Source: Physocladia obscura (taxonomy: Eukaryota; Chytridiomycota; Chytridiomycetes; Chytridiales; Chytriomycetaceae). From it: a stretch of 15,465 nucleotides of DNA. A program made the position numbers and the translations under genes. Location: positions 1 to 15,465 of the forward strand of contig JADGJH010000670.1 in assembly GCA_027596945.1 (NCBI GenBank). The letters are read 5' to 3'. Below the pieces are notes generated by a model. That model made no database searches. It saw only the letters and a list, made by a program, of their open reading frames with translations, and was not told the origin of the DNA. Position 1 is the stretch's first letter, and every line of letters starts with the position of its first letter. Below, one piece after another: positions 9,512 through 15,465 of this stretch.

Positions 9512-9819
9512 CGTATTTATAGCAGCATTAGCGATATTATTTCGGCTGCCTATTTTTGCATAATTCCTGAGGGTGGCGTACAAGGCCGGAGGCCGTTATA
9601 AGTCGACGAAATTCGGACTAATGCCGTTGGAATTTTTGCAGGGTTTTGTCCACGAATGAATTTGGGGTGTCGCTTCTAAAAAATTAAAAAAACACCCATT
9701 TTTCTTTCAAATATGAACTTTTGAAATAAAAAATTGATGAATTATGGGGAAAAAAGGGGTTATAAAAAAGGAAGAGAACTCAAAAATCAATTGTCACTCT
9801 CATTTTAAAACTTTCTGGA
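9512..9819. other. Short CpG-rich tract then AT-rich spacer at right edge of the desert
   Basis: Between about 9530 and 9672 CpG is suddenly frequent, about 12 in 140 bases. The tract includes the inverted repeat GGCC-GGA-GGCC (9583-9593) and GTCGAC. After 9680 the DNA turns AT-rich again. No coding frame is convincing. The tract may be the end of a dispersed repeat. Confidence 0.4.
9583..9593. repeat. Inverted repeat GGCC-GGA-GGCC
   Basis: An eleven-base element with four-base G/C arms, within the CpG-rich tract that follows the CpG desert. It stands out because the surrounding DNA is AT-rich. Confidence 0.4.
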
Positions 9820-9960
9820 TCCAGCATAATAGGTATTATTTATGGAAAATTTGCTGACTTGTTTGGAAGAAAATGGTTTTACGTTTGTAGTCCTGAATTT
9901 AATTAATTATACGATTGAGTCAAATATATCACTTTTGATTTTGGACGAGCCGTTACCATG
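9820..9960 (+). pseudogene. Decayed duplicate of the DHA2 transporter exon 2
   Basis: Bases 9841-9876 match 10617-10652 of the downstream transporter at 35 of 36 positions and read YGKFADLFGRKW, the transporter's motif A. A second match follows at about 9932-9955 against the segment near 10721-10745 (TTTTGATTTT then GGACGAGCCGTT), with one base missing. Between the two blocks the copy is about 13 bases shorter than the parent and contains in-frame TAA codons. Before the first block the frame reads SIIGII in place of APFGTM. There is no start, no other exon and a frameshift, so this is a relic of a tandem duplication or of a lost paralogue, lying about 285 bases before the intact gene. Confidence 0.8.
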
Positions 9961-10009
9961 AAGGGAAAACTATTTTTCTGTGTTTATAGTTTGATTAAAA
10001 TTCAACTTT

Positions 10010-10027
10010 CACTGAAGTCACTGAAGT
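10010..10027 (+). repeat. Tandem repeat CACTGAAGT x2
   Basis: Two exact, abutting nine-base copies upstream of the transporter gene. It could be a simple slippage product or a paired regulator site; nothing in the sequence decides between these. Confidence 0.5.
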
Positions 10028-10244
10028 ACTAAGCCAAAAAAAAGTTGATTCCAGTTCAAACAGACACGCCAAAGTTAAGTTCATTAGATTTGCTCAAATT
10101 GAATTTGTTGTTTGTGGTGAAAGATTTTGATTTGAATTGATGATACAAACATAGCCGGATTTGTTATTCGTGACAAAATCAAAAAATTTTCATTTGATGA
10201 AGTGGACAAAAAGAAACCGATAACCGAAAAGTTTTTTCGCAATA

Positions 10245-12197
10245 ATGTCGGAGGAAGCCGATCAACTGGCTATTTCATCTTCTGAAGTATCTGTTAATAT
10301 TAATGCACTAGCCGGAAAGACTGAACAACTTGAAATCCAAGACCCTCCGGTTTCTGTCTTAAATGCAGTTAAAGTCCCACTATCGAGAACGCAATTCATT
10401 CTTGTCTTCGTCGGCTTGATGCTTGGAATCCTGATGGCAGCATTGGATCAAACTATAGTTTCTACCGCTTTGAAGGCAATTGTTGCAGATCTTGGCCATC
10501 AGGTACGATCGGACTTTATCTTCACCAATTGATGATTGATTTCAAATCTTAACTAGGAACTTGTACCGTGGATTGGTAGCGCGTATTTACTAACTGCCGC
10601 ACCATTCGGAACTATGTATGGAAAATTTGCTGACTTGTTTGGAAGGAAATGGGTGTTTGTGTTTGCGTTGGTTGTTTTCGAACTCGGCTCGTTTCTGTGT
10701 GGTATTGCGCCGAATATGTCCGTTTTGATTTTCGGACGAGCCGTTGCCGGAGTTGGAGGCGGCGGGATATTTAGTTTAGTCCTCATAATCATCTCAGACA
10801 TTGTGTCAATCCAAGACAGAGGTATAAATTTTATTTTGTCTTTGTTTCTTATGTTATTTAATTCGTAAAATTGTAAAAACACAGGCAGGTTTCAGGGAAT
10901 GATTGGTGCATGTTTTGGTCTTGCGTCTGTGATTGGACCTCTCGTCGGAGGAGCATTTTCAGATAAAGTATCTTGGAGGTATGTAATTTTTGTAATTTTT
11001 GTTAGAAATTCTTATTTTTCGTGAAACAGATGGTGCTTCTACGTTAATCTTCCTCTTGGCGCAATTACAGTGACGACTGTTGTAATATTCCTCAGGTTTC
11101 CAATCCCCGAAGGAAATTTGGCCGACAAGTTCAAACGCATCGACTTTCTTGGCACTGCAACGTTGTTTGCTGCAATTATTTGTCTGATCACCCCTCTTCA
11201 GCTTGGAGGGAGTGTGTGGAACTGGAATTCTCCACAAGTTATTGTCCTGTTTATCCTAACTCCAATCTTTTTTGGTTTGTTTGCGTACACTCAATTCAAG
11301 ATTTCAGCCGAGCCGATTGTTCCTGCCTCATTGTTCTCAAACTCCAGTGTTCCTGCACTTCTTGGAATATCTTTTTGCGTTGGCGCAGCTTTCTTCGCTG
11401 CAGTTTATTACATTTCACTCTTTTTCCAAGTTGTTAGTGGGGACACTGCCACGCAAGCTGGAATTCAAACAATTCCCCTTGTATTTGGTGTAGTTACTCT
11501 TTCAGTTTCGAGTAGAATTTACATATCAAGAACAGGTATGTTGAATTATGGTCTTCTTTTCACCTCTCTTATTTTTTGCTTTTTTCAATGGCTTAAAAAA
11601 TTATAATTTCCAGGAAACTATAAAAGACTTCTTATTATCGGGCCAGTATTCATGATTATTGGCGCAAGTTTGACAGCAACACTTGACTCTAGCTCTGTTC
11701 AAGTTCAAAAGATTTTCTACTTGTTTATTTTCGGAGTAGGCGCTGGTTCAATGATTCAAACCCGCATTCTTGGGGCACAAGCATCTGTTCCACCAAAATT
11801 TATTGCAATTGTGACAGCTGTATCTCAAACGGGCCAAACTCTTGGTGGAGCTTTCGCCGTTTCTATTTCCGGTACAATTTTCAATAATATTGTCTCAAGC
11901 GACATTGCGAACTATCCGGTTTTGGTCAAAGCTATCGGCGAACTTAAGGCAGTGAATATTACTGTGGATCCAACAAGTGTTTTGGCCTTGTCGGAAATTC
12001 TTCAAACTTCGACCATCGTCACCAATGGTACCCTTGCCAACGAAAATCTGATTGAAGTTTTCAATCACGCTTATAAAACGGCTTACTTTACATTGCTTGT
12101 GTATCCAGCGCTAATTTTGGTCTTGGTTTTGTTTGTTGAACAATTCAATTTTGGACCAAAGCGAGAGACAAAAGTTGAAAAGCCAACGAAAAAGTAA
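10245..12197 (+). CDS. Major facilitator transporter, DHA2-type (14-segment) drug:H+ antiporter
   Basis: Proton-driven exporter of small molecules, probably at the plasma or vacuolar membrane; the substrate cannot be read from sequence. Exons 10245-10502, 10557-10821, 10885-10978, 11030-11535 and 11614-12197 give 568 residues, usual for the family. A polar N-terminal tail of about 48 residues precedes the first membrane segment, which carries LDQTIVSTAL (residues 67-76). Motif A is YGKFADLFGRK (107-117). GVGGGGIFSL and the motif C block SVIGPLVGG (189-197) follow, and then SWRWCFYVNLPLG, a hallmark of this group. The rest is a series of hydrophobic segments separated by short loops, ending in a Lys-rich tail. 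All introns are 51 to 78 bases, GT-AG. A decayed copy of exon 2 lies just upstream. AATAAA follows 48 bases after the stop. Related DHA2 groups include siderophore and amino-acid carriers. Confidence 0.93.
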
Positions 12198-12244
12198 AAA
12201 CAAAACTCTAGTTTTTCAATGTTTAATTGTCATCATTAACAACA

Positions 12245-12250
12245 AATAAA
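12245..12250 (+). terminator. Poly(A) signal AATAAA for the DHA2 transporter
   Basis: AATAAA begins 48 bases after the transporter stop codon, in AT-rich DNA; a plausible polyadenylation signal. Confidence 0.5.
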
Positions 12251-12539
12251 ATAACTCCTTTAATTTTTGGTTGAAGTTAATGAGTCTGAGGGAATTATAT
12301 TTTCAGTTTGTGTGACTCCATAATCTTTCTGTTTCTTTTTTTGTTTTCATGTCAAAAACTGTCAGAAGAAAAAAAACAAAAATACAGTGTGCACTATACA
12401 GCATAATATGTTTTTATACCAAAAATCTAGTCAGGTCAAGTTTTTTTTTGTTTTGACTAACACAAACTGTGTCTGAAGAAGGTACAAAAATATTAAAAAC
12501 AAAAACAAAGACCAAAATTTTCGTACAGGAAAATCAAGT

Positions 12540-12545
12540 TTTATT
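12540..12545 (-). terminator. Poly(A) signal AATAAA after the small minus-strand frame
   Basis: The minus strand reads AATAAA 24 bases past the TAA that ends the interrupted frame at 12569. It would suit either that frame or a long 3' end of the ER-protein gene. Confidence 0.35.
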
Positions 12546-12568
12546 GCCAAACAAAAAAAAGGAAGCAA

Positions 12569-12844
12569 TTATGCCGATATTATAAATAGTGCAACAAACA
12601 ATTGCTTCAACTTTTCCGGTTGATATTGAAGCTCCTGCTTGTTGCTAGTGTTGTGAAGGGTTTTCTCCATTGCTAGAGTTTTTCACAAGTGTATGTTTCC
12701 AAGCATCATGGAAAACGGCACAGCTGGCGGCATGTTTGAATTGGTACTCTTCGGTTTGTTTTCAGAATTTGCAGAAGGTGCCGGTGAAGCTGCAGTGGAG
12801 CTGGAGCTGGTTTGAATCTTGGCAGTCTGGGGAGCGGCTGGCAT
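12569..12844 (-). CDS. Doubtful small gene or alternative 3' exon, frame broken by one TGA
   Basis: A minus-strand frame starts at ATG 12844 and codes 53 residues rich in Ser, Ala, Pro and Asn (MPAAPQTAKIQTSSSS at its start) up to a TGA at 12685-12683. The same frame then stays open for 37 more codons, including MEKTLHNTSNKQELQYQ, to a TAA at 12571-12569, with AATAAA 24 bases later. Codons are richer in G and C than the flanking DNA, which suggests real coding. It may be a separate small gene, a pseudogene, or a last exon of the ER-protein gene: joining from the GTTTTT at 13037 to the CAG before ACTGCCAAG (12826) would keep frame. No domain is recognised. Confidence 0.3.
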
Positions 12845-12872
12845 ATTTCTTTTCAAGTTTTTGTTTTCGGTT

Positions 12873-12878
12873 TTTATT
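12873..12878 (-). terminator. Poly(A) signal AATAAA for the ER-protein gene
   Basis: AATAAA on the minus strand about 144 bases past the TGA of the ER membrane protein gene, and before the small frame that starts at 12844. Confidence 0.4.
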
Positions 12879-12960
12879 GTTATATTATTTTTCGCAGATC
12901 AAGTTTTTTATGGAGAAGCTCCCACGAAATTTTTTTGAGTTCGTAGTTGCGAGAGAAAAA

Positions 12961-12999
12961 CGTGGATTGTTTGGCCCGTTTTCTTTCATGACATCCACG
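12961..12999. repeat. Inverted repeat CGTGGAT / ATCCACG
   Basis: Seven-base perfect arms with a 25-base spacer, just past the end of the ER-protein coding region on its strand. It could be a 3' UTR hairpin; chance cannot be excluded. Confidence 0.4.
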
Positions 13000-13021
13000 A
13001 ATTTTCAAAAAATTTTGTCTT

Positions 13022-13809
13022 TCAAAGAATTTTCTTTTGATCATCAAAAACTGTGTCTGAAATAAGGTTGTGGAAAAAAGGAACAAGAAATAGCAGAGAT
13101 ATAGCAAGAGCTGCAATGCATAATCCAATAACTGGTATTGCTGAGTATGGGATAACACCGAATATTGTGCTTTCAAGAACTAATTTTTAAGTAGATTTCA
13201 CGTTTAAATACTACTTGCGTTGGATTAATGCAATAGTTCTTACCTATATGATAAATATGCTCAGGATAAGAAGAAGAATTTAATCGGGGATCCAAAACAC
13301 CGGAAGGTAGCACGGTCACACGAACAATACCCTGGAAATAAGAGGGAGCACTTAGAATGAAGAAAATAATAACAGAAGGGAAATAAACGAAGTCATCTAC
13401 CTCAGCTGGATTTGTTTCGAGCAAATAATCCGCAGGAGTCTGGATGGATGGGTGTGTTGGATGAGTAGATAAATATCAAGTGAGAAAATGGTGCAGAGAA
13501 AGGACACACAGTTGCAGGCCAGCAAACACGTAGCTCATAGGTTGCGCTGCTTGCAAGATTGCGCAGACAGATTGAAGAATTCGAATGCAGAGAAACTGAC
13601 GCGAACGGAGGAGAGATGCAGCTGCCGCAGGAAGTGTGAGTCATGGCGTTATTGAGCAGATGAAGAAAGCGAAACAGTTACCCGTCGCCAGGAAGGGCCG
13701 ACAGGAGCCACTTTTCGCCAGTACTAGTGCGGATGAAGCGTTTCTCGGTGTTTGCCGCAGCCAGAAGGGCGGCGAGAAGGGAAAGAAGAAGGGGAAGAAG
13801 AGGGAGCAT
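13022..13809 (-). CDS. Uncharacterised type I ER membrane protein with KKXX tail
   Basis: Five small exons on the minus strand join in frame: 13809-13682, 13621-13510, 13439-13401, 13331-13244 and 13179-13022, with GT-AG introns of 60 to 70 bases. The 174-residue product opens with a strong signal peptide (MLPLLPLLLSLLAALLAAA) that would be cleaved near residue 19. The lumenal part of about 110 residues holds three cysteines (44, 61 and 76), two N-glycosylation sequons (NSSI and NSSS) and the stretch TYELRVCWPATTPADYLLE. One membrane segment follows (about 135-157), and a short tail ends KKIL, a canonical KKXX signal for return from Golgi to ER. I do not recognise the family. Small single-pass ER subunits such as PIG-X/Pbn1 have this topology, but no sequence motif ties it to them. 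No frame longer than 60 codons covers more than one exon, so simple ORF calling misses it. Confidence 0.78.
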
Positions 13810-13887
13810 GAGCCACTACTTGTTGATTGTCAGGTGTGGTTGTTCGGTTAATTTCGTTTGTTTCTTTTGTTCTGATTGGCCAGCAAG
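13810..13887. promoter_or_regulatory. 78-base divergent (bidirectional) promoter region
   Basis: Only 78 bases separate the start codons of the minus-strand ER-protein gene and the plus-strand NDUFA11-like gene. It contains ATTGG (13875-13879), which is CCAAT on the minus strand; CCAAT is the site of the HAP complex, which drives respiratory genes in fungi. Its place nine bases before the NDUFA11-like ATG is odd for a promoter of that gene and fits the other direction better. No TATA box is evident. The surrounding DNA is rich in CpG. Confidence 0.55.
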
Positions 13888-14744
13888 ATGTCGTTTCTCT
13901 TTTCGCAGGCCCACGCAAACACGCAACGCCGCAAGGAGAAAGCCCTCGACACGCACGCGCACTCGTCGCTGCTGCACGCGTCGCCGGTTGACGCCGTTGC
14001 GCGCGGGCTCCTCGTCGGCGCCCCCGTCGGCGCGCTGTACGGCGCCTCCAAGGCCTGGTGGTTCGAGTATCCGCCGCGTGCCGGTTACGCCCTGCTTGCC
14101 CGCCAGGCCGGCTTGATTGGTGCGCGCCATCTGTCCATCTCCATCCGCTGTCTCGACCTTAATTAACCGCAAACCACAACACCAAACAGCCGGTATCGCC
14201 GCCGTTTACGCTGGCACAAACTCACTCGTTGCCCACGCCAGAAACAAGGACGATGTTTGGAACGCTCCTTACGCCGGTTTCGCCTCCGGTTTTGTCTACG
14301 GAATGCGATGTATGTTTTTGCCTTTTTTGATCAGCACCCTATCTAACGACAGAAATCACTCCTCAATCTCATCAATCACGCGTCGACAAATCTTGTCTAC
14401 TTTATTCTTTCCGCGTCTGATGTTACCCGAATTTCTCGCGTATTTTTTTCAAATTTTTATCGTTTGATGGGTACTGAATAATTTCAATCGGCATCGTCAT
14501 CGCCATTATATATGTAGCTGGAAGCATTAAGAAAACAGTCTTCTTCTCGTCCGTCTTTGCAGGTTTAGCTCTCTATGGCAAATTCTTTGCCGACCAATAT
14601 AACGAAAACCTTTCGCGTACTCCATTCGAAAAACGTGATGCCCATCCTCCCATATTTATCGGAAATCCACGAGACCAATACAAGGCCAGATGGGAGGCTA
14701 TTAAAGAAAGAGAGGCTACTGCTGCTGCTGAAAGTGACGAATAA
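13888..14744 (+). CDS. NDUFA11: Complex I subunit NDUFA11/B14.7-like (Tim17/Tim22/Tim23 superfamily)
   Basis: Accessory inner-membrane subunit of NADH:ubiquinone oxidoreductase in mitochondria. Exons 13888-14119, 14190-14309 and 14518-14744 give 192 residues (about 21 kDa), near the size of fungal 21 kDa subunits. After a basic N-terminus come Gly/Ala-rich membrane segments: ARGLLVGAPVGALYGASKA, then QAGLIAGIAAVYAGTNSLVAH, ARNKDDVWNAPYAGFASGF and a last one around FFSSVFAGLALYGKF. The spacing agrees with NDUFA11, in which a charged KPDD-type loop precedes a Gly-rich segment. The C-terminus is charged and ends ESDE. Intron 2 is long (208 bases) and uses TAG as acceptor. The start is the first ATG of the frame; no other in-frame ATG occurs in exon 1. 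Exon 1 is extremely GC-rich while exon 3 uses AT-rich codons. Confidence 0.85.
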
Positions 14745-14775
14745 TGCCACTTCTGTTCCAATTATATTGACTTCA

Positions 14776-14781
14776 AATAAA
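14776..14781 (+). terminator. Poly(A) signal AATAAA for the NDUFA11-like gene
   Basis: AATAAA starts 32 bases after the stop codon of the complex I subunit gene. Confidence 0.55.
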
Positions 14782-15053
14782 ATTTATACAAGAAAAGTAT
14801 ACGCTGTTTTCATTTAGTTTTTGTACTTAAATACGTGTTCTCAACGGATTTTGTCCTGCTATGAAATTTTCTACTTCAAAATATAACTCATGCACTTATT
14901 CAAAAATAAAAGGAACCACTCTACTTCAATAAAAAAAGAAAAAAACGAGTGTTTTTCATCAGTTAAGGGACCAAAAAGCACATTGTGATTGGTCTCAGGT
15001 TGTTTCTTCTTTTCTTTGAGAGTAGGAAAATGAATTAATTGTTTTTAACAATT

Positions 15054-15059
15054 TTTATT
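15054..15059 (-). terminator. Poly(A) signal AATAAA for the DJ-1 family gene
   Basis: The minus strand reads AATAAA about 67 bases past the stop codon of the DJ-1/PfpI family gene. Confidence 0.5.
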
Positions 15060-15125
15060 CACTATCAACAGCACATCATCACTCACAACAACAACAAAAA
15101 AAAAAGGAAAAGAAAAAAGGGAGAA

Positions 15126-15436
15126 TCAGGCAGTACGAGTATGCACAATCTGAACTCCCAAAAGTTTGACGAACTCTTTCAAGAGAGCCTGATGTCCAGG
15201 CCAAGCAGGGCTGGTCACCAAGTTTCCATGCACAACAGCCTCATGCGCGGCAACCGACTTAAATTTTCCGCCAACCAGGTTAAGCTCGGGCGAGCACGCT
15301 GGATAACAGGTCGCTTCAACTCCTTTCACGACGTTGGCGGCCGTGAGAATTTGGATTCCATGGCAGATGCATGCTACAGGCTTGTTATGAAGGAAAAAGT
15401 AGCGGGTGTATTCAAGCACTTTTTCGTCGAGACGCA
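15126..15436 (-). CDS. DJ-1/PfpI family protein, 3' exon only
   Basis: Last exon of a class I glutamine-amidotransferase-fold protein; family members act as glyoxalase/deglycase-like enzymes, chaperones or proteases. The exon starts with TG after an ACAG acceptor at 15440-15437, so the previous exon ends in the first base of a Leu codon. The frame then reads RLDEKVLEYTRYFFLHNKPVA, and next the nucleophile elbow ACICHG with its cysteine and neighbouring histidine. Later come TAANVVKGVEATCYP and TSPAWPGHQALLKEF, both typical of PfpI-like members, before the TGA at 15128-15126. The N-terminal half with the conserved Glu lies beyond the window. The T/A-rich end of the window (15437-15465) is intron. 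The exact subfamily and activity cannot be told from this part. Confidence 0.9.
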
Positions 15437-15465
15437 CTGTTTTTTTTTTTAAAATTGTTTTATTA

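Larger units (their letters stand above)
12198..13021. other. Convergent region between the DHA2 gene and the ER-protein gene
   Basis: About 820 AT-rich bases. It holds the transporter AATAAA (12245-12250), a doubtful minus-strand frame (12844-12569) with its own AATAAA (12540-12545), an AATAAA for the ER-protein gene (12873-12878), and an inverted repeat CGTGGAT / ATCCACG (12961-12967 and 12993-12999). A 14-base word, AAACTGTGTCTGAA, occurs at 12464-12477 and again at 13048-13061, where it overlaps the end of the ER-protein gene. Confidence 0.55.
14745..15125. other. Convergent region between NDUFA11-like and DJ-1 family genes
   Basis: About 380 AT-rich bases. Two 3' ends meet here, each with an AATAAA: 14776-14781 on plus and 15054-15059 on minus. 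A purine-rich AAC and A run lies at 15085-15122. No gene is supported. Confidence 0.6.

Noticed and set aside
10553..10882. 109-codon minus-strand frame over the transporter exon 2
   Set aside because: It is antisense to clear membrane-protein coding sequence and spans an intron.
13636..13851. Plus-strand frame rich in Lys/Gly that could splice to the NDUFA11-like exon at 13909
   Set aside because: It is the complement of the Leu-rich signal peptide of the ER-protein gene, which explains the Lys/Gly repeats; the ATG at 13888 is a simpler start.

Overview
The window looks like nuclear DNA of a fungus that is not an ascomycete. The coding genes carry several short GT-AG introns, mostly about 50 to 120 bases. 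The transporter belongs to a mostly fungal drug:H+ antiporter group. ATP-citrate lyase is one fused polypeptide, as in animals, basidiomycetes and early-diverging fungi, whereas ascomycetes split it into two genes. Base composition swings from very AT-rich intergenic DNA to a very GC-rich patch near 14 kb. I favour an early-diverging fungus such as a chytrid, but that placement is inference.

Layout, left to right. 1-643 (+): 3' part of a class II ubiquitin-conjugating enzyme with a UBA tail (UBC1/UBE2K type). 1193-4863 (+): full fused ATP-citrate lyase in four exons. 5312-6228 (-): ribosomal protein uS3 (RPS3); its start codon appears to be split by a GC-AG intron. 6229-10244: about 4 kb without a clear gene. 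Inside it, 7075-9511 is a CpG desert (four CpG in about 2.4 kb) with frayed coding-like scraps, followed at about 9820-9960 by a decayed copy of an exon of the next gene. 10245-12197 (+): a DHA2-type major facilitator transporter in five exons. 12569-12844 (-): a doubtful small frame broken by one TGA. 13022-13809 (-): a five-exon gene for a 174-residue single-pass ER membrane protein with signal peptide, two glycosylation sequons and a C-terminal KKIL. 13888-14744 (+): NDUFA11/B14.7-like subunit of respiratory complex I, sharing a 78-base divergent gap with the ER protein gene. 15126-15436 (-): last exon of a DJ-1/PfpI family protein, running off the window.

The genes do not form one pathway. 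They are mostly core housekeeping functions: ubiquitin transfer, cytosolic acetyl-CoA supply, translation and respiration, plus one exporter and two less defined proteins. ACL/RPS3, DHA2/ER-protein and NDUFA11/DJ-1 are convergent pairs, and ER-protein/NDUFA11 is a tight divergent pair.

The most interesting non-gene signal is the contrast between the CpG desert and the CpG-rich bidirectional promoter. It suggests long-term CpG methylation and deamination of an old insertion, with protection of the promoter. I found no clearly new multi-gene system. The best candidates for undescribed biology are the ER protein, the split-start RPS3 intron with two hairpins, and the CpG desert.
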